The position numbers were made by a program, and so were the translations under genes. From DUSC01 sp964371125 (lineage in GTDB: Bacteria > Pseudomonadota > Alphaproteobacteria > Rhizobiales > Rhizobiaceae): a DNA stretch of 12,110 bases. A model generated the notes under the pieces. The model had not been told where the DNA came from, searched no databases, and saw nothing but the letters and a program-made list of their open reading frames with translations. Below are positions 6,274-12,110 of this stretch, piece after piece. The stretch is taken from the NCBI GenBank assembly GCA_964371125.1, contig CAYJMY010000153.1, forward strand, positions 1 to 12,110, read 5' to 3'. Position 1 is the stretch's first letter, and each line of letters starts with the position of its first letter.

Positions 6274-7578
6274 TCAGTTGAACTTGTATTTTGCCCCGAT
6301 GCGCACCGTGTGGAAGGACGGCGTGTCGGTGAAGGTGCCGTCCGGCGCCCCGAACTCGGGCGAGAAGTCCTTTTCGGCGTACTGGGAATAGCGGTACTCG
6401 ATGCCGACCGTCACGCGCTCGCTGACCGCCGCTTCCAGTCCGCCACCGACGGAGAAGCCGTGCGAGCCCCAGTCGTAGAGCGAGCCGCTCGGCCCGGGCG
6501 TCGAGTAGTTCACGTCGAAATGCTGCCAGCTGTAGCCGCCCAGCGCGTAGGCGAGCGTCGCTTCGTCGAGCTTGAAGCCGACACGTGCGAGCACGTCGAA
6601 GCCGTAGTCGGCGTCGACATTGGCCGTGACCGGCAGAAGGGCGCCGAGGTCGAGGCTGGTGGTGATCCCCGAGTAGCGGCCGTCGACGAGCACGCCGCCG
6701 ACCCAGTTGCCGAAATCGTGGTCGTAGCCGACCGAGAGCTCGCCGAACATGCCTTCCGCGCCAATGCCGTTGAAGGTGATACCGCCCGGAATGAGGTTGG
6801 AGGCCAGTTCGTGCGAGGCAGCCCCGGCACCGAACGCGCCGCCGACATAGAGGCCCGACCAGCCGTAGGCCGGCGCGGCGAAGGAAGCGCCTCCGCCGTT
6901 GCGCGAACCCGGACGGTAGTTCAGGCCGACCAGGAAGGTGTGCGTCGAAGGCGTCACGTCGAGAATGCCGCTCGGACCGCCGAGGCCTTCGACGATGTCA
7001 TGCGCGGCGTAGCGCGAATAGCGGTATTCGCCGCGCAGCGTCCAGTTGCCCGCAATCGCGGCCTCGACGCCCGCGCCGACCATGTAGCCGCCGTCGCTCC
7101 ATTCATAGGTGAAGGGAAACGGATTGGCGTCGAGCTTGAACTTCTGCCAGGAATAGCCGCCCAGCACATAGGCAAGCGTGGTCGGGGTGACCAGATAGCC
7201 GGCGCGCAGGCCGACGTCGAAGCCGTAGGTCGCGTTGATCGAGGCGTCGAGGCCGACCAGCGGAACCCGGAGGGACGTCCCGATGTTGCCGAAGCGTCCG
7301 TCGGCGAAGGCGCCAAGCAGGAATCGCTCGCTCAGCATGTGGTCGTAGCCGACGGTGACCTGGCCGTAGAAGCCTTCACCGCCGATGCCGTTGAAGGACA
7401 GGTCCGGCACGAGCGGCGTGCTCAGTCCGTGGACGACCCCGCCGACGCCGACGCCCACGCCGGCGTAGAAGCCAGACCAGTTGTAGCCCTCGGCGACCGG
7501 TTCCTGCACATCGGCCGCAAATGCGGCTCCCGGCAGCATGAAGACGCAGGCGGCGGCCAGCAATGAAGTGCGCGACAT
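6274..7578 (-). CDS. Outer-membrane beta-barrel protein with two tandem barrel domains
   Basis: Predicted 434-residue exported protein. The signal peptide is MSRTSLLAAACVFMLPGAAFA with cleavage before ADVQ. Two similar domains follow, residues 32-221 and 238-434, joined by a Gly/Ala/Ser-rich linker (222-237). Each begins Y-x-W-S-G-x-Y and carries, in the same order, FNGIGxEG, VGYDH, YGFDV, TLAYxLGGYSWQ, G-x-EAA and EYRYSxYA. Each ends in a barrel-closing strand (FLVGLNYRPG and RIGAKYKFN). This is the Omp25/Omp31-like OMP_b-brl style of alphaproteobacteria, where about 200-250 residues and one domain are usual, so this is about twice the normal length. It may form one larger barrel or two small ones; pore function is not shown. 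The ATG at 7578 (GGGGA upstream) is preferred over an in-frame codon at 7620, as it puts the signal peptide at the start. A strong terminator follows. Confidence 0.88.
   Translation of the reverse strand: MSRTSLLAAACVFMLPGAAFAADVQEPVAEGYNWSGFYAGVGVGVGGVVHGLSTPLVPDLSFNGIGGEGFYGQVTVGYDHMLSERFLLGAFADGRFGNIGTSLRVPLVGLDASINATYGFDVGLRAGYLVTPTTLAYVLGGYSWQKFKLDANPFPFTYEWSDGGYMVGAGVEAAIAGNWTLRGEYRYSRYAAHDIVEGLGGPSGILDVTPSTHTFLVGLNYRPGSRNGGGASFAAPAYGWSGLYVGGAFGAGAASHELASNLIPGGITFNGIGAEGMFGELSVGYDHDFGNWVGGVLVDGRYSGITTSLDLGALLPVTANVDADYGFDVLARVGFKLDEATLAYALGGYSWQHFDVNYSTPGPSGSLYDWGSHGFSVGGGLEAAVSERVTVGIEYRYSQYAEKDFSPEFGAPDGTFTDTPSFHTVRIGAKYKFN
6277..7485 (-). repeat. Internal tandem duplication within the outer-membrane protein gene
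   Basis: Copy 1 is encoded at 7485-6916 and copy 2 at 6867-6277, separated by a 48-base linker. The similarity is also visible in DNA, for example the stretches around 6520-6560 and 7145-7185 that encode LGGYSWQ, and those around 6385-6400 and 7015-7030 that encode EYRYS. The copies have diverged at many positions, so this is an old duplication fixed in frame, not an assembly artefact. Confidence 0.85.
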
Positions 7579-7952
7579 GATATATTCCCCACCCGCTAAT
7601 ACGACCGACAAGATAATCATACCATTATCAGTCGGCGCAATGCGATTTCTACGGAGGCAAAGCGTTTACTCGAAGGTTTTGAACATACTTTTTTTCTGCG
7701 TGTGATTTCTTTGCGTCTACCCCGGTTGAACAATGCGACGATGGCGACAGATCGCCCGCGGCGACCTGGATTGAACTGCCAGATTCCGGCCGGGCCGGGC
7801 CGACTCGTTCACATTCCCGCCGCGAAGATACCGTAGCGAAATCGTGGCTTCGCCCGCCGATCCGAACCCGCTACGATGACGGTGCTCCGTTCCGGTGGGC
7901 ACGGGACGGGCAGAGGCGACAGGGCGGGACTGTCCGAGTTTGGGGCGTGCCA
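7579..7952. other. Divergent intergenic region, relatively AT-rich near 7608-7715
   Basis: These 374 bases separate the barrel gene (minus) and the hydrolase (plus). I see no convincing gene. The half next to the barrel gene is AT-rich for this window, including a T7 run near 7689-7695, and likely holds that gene's promoter, though I could not fix a good -35/-10 pair. The half next to the hydrolase is GC-rich. There an inverted repeat, CGTAGCG (7832-7838) and CGCTACG (7869-7875), could form a stem with a 30-base loop in the hydrolase leader. Confidence 0.5.
7612..7629. promoter_or_regulatory. Dyad GATAAT-N6-ATTATC upstream of the outer-membrane protein gene
   Basis: GATAAT (7612-7617) and ATTATC (7624-7629) are perfect inverted repeats with six bases between them, 34-51 bases upstream of the barrel gene's ATG. 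The half-sites equal those of the classic Fur box, GATAAT-N7-ATTATC, but the spacer is one base shorter. On the minus strand GATAAT could also serve as a -10 element, so a repressor here would block polymerase. Operator function is inference. Confidence 0.4.
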
Positions 7953-9695
7953 ATGTTTTCGTTCGGCGGTTGGTTGCGGCGGTCGACCGTGCTCTTGGCG
8001 GCGGCGGTGATGTTCTCGGTGACGGCGCCGGCGCGTGCCGAGGTCGATCCGTTGATCGGCATCCGCGTCGCCGAAGCACTCGAAAACGGCGACCGTGACG
8101 GCGCAGCCGCCCTCATTGAGGCGGCGCTCCCGTCGGCCGAAGACGCGCGGGACCGCACGGATCTCCTCGCCCAACTGGCGACGATCGAGGGCGCGGCAGG
8201 GCGCCACGCCGAGGCGGCACGGCGGCGCATGGAACTCGCCGGCCTCATCGCCGAGACCGACGGCGATCTGTCCCCCGATCTCATTGCGGTTTTCGATGCA
8301 GCAGCGGACGATTTCCTGGCCGCGGGCAAGAGCGCCGAGGCGGTCGAAGCTCTAGCATCGGCTCTGGCGGTTGCCCGCAATGCCGGCCTCGGCGCAACGG
8401 TTGGGCCGATCCTCTCGAAGCTGGAGAAGATCGCCGGCGCCGCGTCCGTTGCCGCGCAGGCGGCCATCGCTGCGCACGCGGAGGCCATGCAGGCGAGCGA
8501 TGAGCAGCAGCGAGGTGCCTTCGACGCCGAAGCGGACAAGGGCTTCACCACCGTCAAGATTTATTACGCCACCGACCGCGCGCGGAGCGGCAGCGAACTG
8601 CCGAACGATTTCTACTCGGGCCGGCGCGGCGAGGTCGAATACGGCACCGCGACCGTCAGCATCCCGGACCAGCATCGCCCGGGCAAGATCGAGAAACCGT
8701 CGATCTGGACGCTCGACTTCCGCGAGGATCCGCAGCGCCACATCGTGCTCTCCTCAGTCGTTCCGGAAGCGAGCGAGGAAGTCTTCGCCGAGATGCAGGA
8801 CCACATCCGCAGGACCGGCAAGGCCGAGGCCTTCGTCTTCGTCCACGGCTTCAACGTGCCGTTCCACGAGGCGGCGAAGCGGACCGCCCAGATGGCCTTC
8901 GACATGAACTTCGAAGGCCTGCCGATCCTCTATTCGTGGCCGTCGCGGGCGTCGATCTTGAGCTACATCGCCGACACGGCCGTGGTGAACCTGAGTGGTC
9001 GCAGGCTGAGCCGCTTCCTCGAGGACGTCGTGGGCCGATCCGGCGCGACCCGCATCCACCTGATCGCGCACTCGATGGGCAACAGGGCGATGACCGATGC
9101 GCTCGAGCTCTTCGCGCTGCGCTACAAGGGGCCGATGCCGGCCTTCGACCAGGTGCTGTTCACGGCGCCCGATCTCGACGCCGGCCTGTTCGGCGAAATG
9201 GTCCACACGATTCGCCCCGCGGCGCGGCGCATCACGCTCTACGCTTCCAACAAGGACTGGGCACTCGCCTTCTCGCGCAAGCTGCACGGCGATTCGCCGC
9301 GTGCCGGGCAGGGCGGCGACGACATCCTGCACGTCACCGAGGTCGACAGTATCGACATGACCGAGATCGGCGACGACATGCTGAAGCACAGCTACTATGC
9401 CAACAATCCCTCGGCGCTGACCGACATCCTGTCGCTGTTCTGGCGCGACGTCCCGCCCGAACACCGCTGCGGCATGGTCGCCGCCGAGGGCGAACACGGC
9501 GCTTACTGGCATTACGACCCGAAGACCTGCGACACGGCGGCCCTTCTTTCGACGCTGGCGTACCTGCGTCAGGCGAGCATCGCCAGCTTCAACGAGGCGT
9601 CGCTGTTCCTCACCCGCTTCGTCGTGCCGAACACGGCCGACCCGCAGGAGCGGTCGCGCCTGGAGGCCGCGCTGAAAATCCTGTTCGGCGGCTGA
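7953..9695 (+). CDS. Exported DUF900 (COG4782) alpha/beta hydrolase with helical N-terminal extension
   Basis: Predicted 580-residue protein. It has a signal peptide (residues 1-27, RR then LLAAAVMFSVTAPARA, cleavage before EVDP), so it acts in the periplasm or envelope. Residues about 30-190 are Ala-rich helical hairpins resembling degenerate TPRs (AGKSAEAVEALASALAVA). The esterase-like domain begins near VKIYYATDRAR and spans about 200-490. Its expected catalytic features are HGFN (298-301, oxyanion loop), nucleophile S374 in AHSMGN, acid D407 or D409 in APDLDAG, and H479 in LKHSYYANNP. A C-terminal tail follows with C506 and C526, possibly a disulfide. The substrate is unknown; DUF900 proteins are annotated as esterases or lipases without firm evidence. 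The ATG at 7953 has TGGGG seven bases before it; an in-frame GTG at 7947 is too close to that site. It is apparently monocistronic and divergent from the barrel gene. Confidence 0.85.
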   Translation: MFSFGGWLRRSTVLLAAAVMFSVTAPARAEVDPLIGIRVAEALENGDRDGAAALIEAALPSAEDARDRTDLLAQLATIEGAAGRHAEAARRRMELAGLIAETDGDLSPDLIAVFDAAADDFLAAGKSAEAVEALASALAVARNAGLGATVGPILSKLEKIAGAASVAAQAAIAAHAEAMQASDEQQRGAFDAEADKGFTTVKIYYATDRARSGSELPNDFYSGRRGEVEYGTATVSIPDQHRPGKIEKPSIWTLDFREDPQRHIVLSSVVPEASEEVFAEMQDHIRRTGKAEAFVFVHGFNVPFHEAAKRTAQMAFDMNFEGLPILYSWPSRASILSYIADTAVVNLSGRRLSRFLEDVVGRSGATRIHLIAHSMGNRAMTDALELFALRYKGPMPAFDQVLFTAPDLDAGLFGEMVHTIRPAARRITLYASNKDWALAFSRKLHGDSPRAGQGGDDILHVTEVDSIDMTEIGDDMLKHSYYANNPSALTDILSLFWRDVPPEHRCGMVAAEGEHGAYWHYDPKTCDTAALLSTLAYLRQASIASFNEASLFLTRFVVPNTADPQERSRLEAALKILFGG

Positions 9696-9941
9696 AACGG
9701 CCGTCCGCCCGGCAGCCTGAGTCCCAGACCGCCAGTCGGTCGCTTCAATCCAGCCGAGAACGACCGGGCGCGGCGCCTGATCGCGATCCGTTCGAGTGGA
9801 TTGCGCCGCCAGTTGACGGGTTCCGCGCGCGGCTTGGCGCGATGCAGCCATGGTTGCCTTGCCGCGAGTGGCCGGCGGTATGGCTCTGCCAGGCGGCGAT
9901 CATGTGGAGCGCCGGAGCGGGAGCCGAATTACTGGGGATGC
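9696..9941. other. Intergenic stretch without recognisable features
   Basis: These 246 bases separate the hydrolase stop from the 3' end of tRNA-Glu. I see no gene with a ribosome site or protein-like composition. A 5-bp hairpin, GACCG (9727-9731) with CGGTC (9737-9741), lies 31 bases past the hydrolase stop but has no T-run, so it is not called a terminator. No duplicated tRNA 3' end that would mark an attachment site was noticed. Confidence 0.5.
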
Positions 9942-10016
9942 TGGCACGCCCAAGGGGAATCGAACCCCTCTCTCCACCGTGAAAGGGTGGCGTCCTGACC
10001 GATAGACGATGGGCGC
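9942..10016 (-). tRNA. tRNA-Glu, anticodon TTC
   Basis: The 75-base minus-strand sequence folds as a full cloverleaf. The acceptor GCGCCCA pairs with TGGGCGT (with a G-T pair at 1-72). The D stem is GTCT/GGAC, the anticodon stem CCACC/GGTGG with loop CTTTCAC, and the T arm AGGGG-TTCGATT-CCCCT. The discriminator is G and the CCA end is encoded (9944-9942). Anticodon TTC falls at 9983-9981, reading GAA and GAG. The structure is seen directly. A matching promoter lies 12 bases upstream. Confidence 0.96.
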
Positions 10017-10027
10017 GGGCGAGGCGG

Positions 10028-10056
10028 GTTATAGTCGGCTTGCCGGGGAGCGGCAA
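10028..10056 (-). promoter_or_regulatory. Sigma70-type promoter of tRNA-Glu
   Basis: On the minus strand a -35 TTGCCG (10056-10051) and a -10 TATAAC (10033-10028) are separated by exactly 17 bases. Initiation would fall around 10021, about five bases before the mature tRNA. The -35 is also one arm of the hairpin TTGCCG-GGGAG-CGGCAA (10040-10056), which may end transcripts of the upstream peptidase gene, although no T-run follows it. Confidence 0.7.
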
Positions 10057-10086
10057 CCCGTCTTCGACGGCAATTCCGGACTTTTT

Positions 10087-11328
10087 TCAGCCCTTGCGGC
10101 GGCGGCAGCGCCAGTTCCAGTCGCGCTCCGGGCCGACGTCGACATGCACCGATTCGGTGTGGCAGTAGGTGCCCACCCCGCCGCGGCCGGGCATCGAGCG
10201 GACAAAGCTCGCCAGCTCCCATTTGGTCACGCCCTCGACCTGCAGGTCGGCGGCAGCGCAGTACATGTGCAGCGAATTCTTGGCGCCGCGGGCGCGTCGG
10301 TTGTGCGAGGGGCTGCGATAGCCGGAGGTGACCACGACCTTCCGGCCGTAGTGGCTCTCGATCGTCTTCAGGACCCGCACCAGCGAGGGTTTCAGGCAGG
10401 CAACGTCGACCTTGTCGGTCTGCGTCAGCAGCCCGTTGGGCGCCAGCCGGGCCAGGCCCGCGGCGGAGGCGAGGCGGACCGGCGGCCCTTCCTCGTCCTC
10501 ATGTAGGTCGACGTCGCTGTCGTCGTCGAGACCGGACTTGCGCTTGATCTCGAACAGCGCCGACGGGCGTACGCCGGGGAGCGCGTTGTCTCCGGCCGCG
10601 GGGGCCGAGACCGATGCAGTGACGATCTGCTTCGCCGGTTCCGTAGAGGCCAGTGTCACGATCGGGGCGGGCTTGCGCGCCGGTGCCGCCTGGTCCGGCT
10701 CGGAGCCGAACAGCGACGACAGGAAGGAGCGCTTCTGCTTCGCGGCGGGGGCCGCCTGCGGGTCGGTGGCGGTGACGTAGACTGGATTGTCGAACTTCGG
10801 CGCCGGCTGGGCCGACTGCGCCGAGCCGACGGGCGCTGCGGTCGGCAGGGGGGCGGTGTCGACCAGCGGCTGTGGGTTTCCCGTGGGCGCCGGCTGCTCT
10901 GCGATCGCTGCGGTCTGCGCCGGAAACGCGTCGGCGGGCGCCAGCGGATTTTTCATCGGCAGATAGGCGACCTGCTCGGGCAGCGGCGTGTCGCCTTCGC
11001 CGAGGACCGTGGCGATGGGCGGCGAAAGCGTGGCGGTGGCCTGAGCCGTCGTCGCGGCCGACGCGTCAGCGCCGGCCTGAAGGGCTGCGACTTCCGACTG
11101 CGCGACCGGTCCGCCGGGAACTGCTGACCCGGGACCGGCGAAGCCAGGCGTGGCCGCCTCGGCCGCCGCATCGGCCATCACGCCGGCGACGCTCGGCGCG
11201 AAGGAAGGAGATGTCATTTCGAAGGACGTGTCGCCGGCAGTTGTACAGGAAGCGAGGAACGCGGAGACGATCGCGATCGGTACGATGCGCCAAATCCCGG
11301 TCGCATGTCGCGATCGATCCGCTCTCAA
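10087..11328 (-). CDS. M15-type (YcbK/DUF882-like) peptidase lipoprotein
   Basis: Predicted 413-residue lipoprotein. A basic N-terminus and hydrophobic segment end in the lipobox LASC (C28). Residues about 29-260 are low-complexity and Pro/Ala/Thr-rich, like a disordered tether. An acidic patch (DDDSDVDLHEDEE, 268-280) comes before the C-terminal domain (about 300-407). That domain fits Peptidase_M15_3: SGYRSPSHN (335-343), then the zinc ligands H354 (SLHM), D361 (AADLQV) and H395 (VHVDVG). The family cuts or remodels peptidoglycan peptides. Four cysteines in the domain and its tail (C311, C357, C389, C408) could form disulfides, as expected for a periplasmic protein. The start is a TTG at 11328, the most upstream start in the frame; no in-frame ATG or GTG precedes the signal peptide, and a good ribosome site supports it. 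The tRNA-Glu gene follows on the same strand. Confidence 0.88.
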   Translation of the reverse strand: MRADRSRHATGIWRIVPIAIVSAFLASCTTAGDTSFEMTSPSFAPSVAGVMADAAAEAATPGFAGPGSAVPGGPVAQSEVAALQAGADASAATTAQATATLSPPIATVLGEGDTPLPEQVAYLPMKNPLAPADAFPAQTAAIAEQPAPTGNPQPLVDTAPLPTAAPVGSAQSAQPAPKFDNPVYVTATDPQAAPAAKQKRSFLSSLFGSEPDQAAPARKPAPIVTLASTEPAKQIVTASVSAPAAGDNALPGVRPSALFEIKRKSGLDDDSDVDLHEDEEGPPVRLASAAGLARLAPNGLLTQTDKVDVACLKPSLVRVLKTIESHYGRKVVVTSGYRSPSHNRRARGAKNSLHMYCAAADLQVEGVTKWELASFVRSMPGRGGVGTYCHTESVHVDVGPERDWNWRCRRRKG

Positions 11329-11333
11329 TACGC

Positions 11334-11345
11334 TTCCCCTTCTCC
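11334..11345 (-). promoter_or_regulatory. Ribosome binding site that supports the TTG start
   Basis: On the minus strand GGAGAAGGGGAA (11345-11334) lies five bases before TTG at 11328. This purine-rich site decides the start of the M15 lipoprotein, whose frame has no ATG or GTG at a usable place. An ATG at 11306 is in another frame. Confidence 0.6.
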
Positions 11346-11518
11346 GCTTTCCGATCGCCGCAAAGGATGCGACGTCCGGCGCGAACCGACCTAAACCCGC
11401 CCCGGGTAGCCGGACTGTGCGAAATCACCGTTAACGCGATCGGAAAATCGACGTGAACGGCGTCGTGAAGTGGGCAGAGGTTTCGCCCGCTTTGCCGGCA
11501 TGGTCAATTCAACCGACA

Positions 11519-11538
11519 TTACAGAATGTTACAGAAGT
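11519..11538. promoter_or_regulatory. 10-bp tandem direct repeat TTACAGAA-N2
   Basis: TTACAGAATG (11519-11528) is followed directly by TTACAGAAGT (11529-11538); eight of ten bases are identical and the period is one helical turn. On the minus strand each unit contains TTCTGTAA. Head-to-tail sites of about 10-11 bp are typical for OmpR/PhoB-family response regulators. It lies about 190 bases upstream of the M15 lipoprotein start, just after the phaC stop. Function is inference. Confidence 0.35.
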
Positions 11539-11560
11539 TTCCCGGTCCGCGCACCGCGGC

Positions 11561-12110
11561 CTAGACGCGCACTTTCACATAGGTTCCCGGCGCGTCGCCG
11601 AAGACGCGGGTGTGCGCGCCTGGTTTGCGCGCGGGCACGCGCGCTGCCTCCTTGGTCTCGATCCAGGCCTGCCAGTGCGGCCACCACGAGCCCGGCGTCT
11701 CCTTGGCGCGTGCCACCCAGGCGGCGAAATCGCCCTCGGGCTTACCGTCGGTCCAGAACTGGTACTTCTTCGCCGCCGGATGGTTGACGACGCCGGCAAT
11801 ATGGCCGGAACCGGAGAGCACGTAATCGACATCGCCGCCGAAGTAGCGGCATCCGAGGAAGACCGACTTTGCCGGCGCGATGTGATCCTCCTTGGCGGAG
11901 AGGTTGTAGATCGGAATCTTTACGTCGGCGAGCGAGAGCGTGCGCCCGGCGAGCACCATGCGTCCCTGGGTAAGGTTGTTCTCCAGATAGCAGTTGCGCA
12001 GGTAGTAGGAGTGGTTCGCCACGCCCATCCGCGTCGAATCGGCGTTCCAGTAGAGCAGGTCGAACGGCATCGGGTCCTTGCCGCGCATGTAGTTGTTGAC
12101 GACGTAGGGC
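11561..12110 (-). CDS. phaC: Class I poly(3-hydroxyalkanoate) synthase, C-terminal part
   Basis: The visible 182 residues are the C-terminal end of a PHA synthase, which polymerises hydroxyacyl-CoA into storage granules in the cytoplasm. The frame is open to the window edge and begins PYVVNNYMRGKDPMPFDLLYWN, a conserved class I stretch. The catalytic aspartate is in SAKEDHIAP (codon 11887-11885) and the catalytic histidine in SGSGHIAGVVN (codon 11803-11801), matching D480 and H508 of the Cupriavidus enzyme. The nucleophilic cysteine and the N-terminal domain lie outside the window. FWTDGKP and the Trp-rich SWWPHWQAWI near the end are also family features. The stop is TAG. No other pha gene is in view. 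Compared with roughly 570-600 residues for the family, about two thirds of the gene is missing to the right. Confidence 0.95.
   Translation of the reverse strand, partial: PYVVNNYMRGKDPMPFDLLYWNADSTRMGVANHSYYLRNCYLENNLTQGRMVLAGRTLSLADVKIPIYNLSAKEDHIAPAKSVFLGCRYFGGDVDYVLSGSGHIAGVVNHPAAKKYQFWTDGKPEGDFAAWVARAKETPGSWWPHWQAWIETKEAARVPARKPGAHTRVFGDAPGTYVKVRV

Larger units (their letters stand above)
11329..11560. other. Intergenic region between phaC and the M15 lipoprotein gene
   Basis: These 232 bases lie between two minus-strand genes. They contain the lipoprotein gene's ribosome site (11334-11345) and a 10-bp tandem repeat (11519-11538). I found no intrinsic terminator for phaC and no clear -35/-10 pair. 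No small gene is supported. Confidence 0.45.

Noticed and set aside
5213..6391. 392-residue open frame antisense to map
   Set aside because: It covers the map coding region and the terminator and continues into the barrel gene. No domain is visible, and map on the other strand is unmistakable.
6220..7566. 448-residue open frame antisense to the tandem-barrel gene
   Set aside because: It mirrors the codon structure of the real gene on the other strand, is rich in Arg, Ala, Val and Glu, has no recognisable domain, and runs across the terminator. The opposite strand carries a clear signal peptide and barrel motifs.
7618..7620. Alternative start of the barrel gene at 7620
   Set aside because: It would put 14 extra residues in front of a well-formed signal peptide and would run through the dyad at 7612-7629. 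The ATG at 7578 has a ribosome site.
8936..9982. 348-residue open frame overlapping the hydrolase and the tRNA
   Set aside because: It lies in another frame of the DUF900 gene, has no domain, and reads through a tRNA gene.
9696..10016. tRNA-Glu as an integration site for a mobile element
   Set aside because: No integrase, no second copy of the tRNA 3' end and no change in base composition were seen on either side within the window.

Overview
This is a GC-rich chromosomal window with the look of an alphaproteobacterium, probably a Hyphomicrobiales (Rhizobiales) member. The reasons are the sufS-sufT pair, the map-radC pair, a rhizobial FNR/FixK-type regulator with a TTG-N8-CAA-type box, Omp25/Omp31-like surface barrels, a class I PHA synthase, and strong GC bias at third codon positions. 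No mobile element, CRISPR array, phage gene or plasmid function was seen. The content is core or shell genome rather than an island.

Layout, left to right. (1) 1-1569, plus strand: the 3' end of a SUF iron-sulfur operon, with sufS lacking its N-terminus and then the DUF59 assembly factor sufT. No sufA follows. (2) 1597-4299, minus strand: an FNR-like regulator converges on sufT. A candidate FNR box and a leader hairpin lie upstream of it. Before it on the same strand comes an SLC13-type permease with two cytosolic RCK_C domains. (3) 4428-6106, minus strand: radC and map, a housekeeping pair. (4) 6274-7578, minus strand: an outer-membrane protein built from two tandem copies of one beta-barrel domain, closed by a strong intrinsic terminator. 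(5) A 374-nt divergent intergenic region holds a GATAAT-N6-ATTATC dyad. (6) 7953-9695, plus strand: an exported DUF900 alpha/beta hydrolase with a helical N-terminal extension. (7) 9942-10016, minus strand: tRNA-Glu(TTC) with its own sigma70-like promoter. (8) 10087-11328, minus strand: an M15-type (YcbK/DUF882-like) peptidase lipoprotein that starts at TTG. (9) 11561 to the window end, minus strand: the C-terminal part of PHA synthase.

The genes do not form one dedicated system. The clearest functional link is between the SUF cluster pathway and the neighbouring FNR-like regulator, whose cysteines may bind an Fe-S cluster, although the two are convergent rather than co-transcribed. I did not find a convincing new multi-gene system. 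The most unusual items are the tandem-barrel outer-membrane protein, the non-canonical cysteine set and apparent self-regulation of the FNR-like protein, and several small dyads and direct repeats in the intergenic regions.
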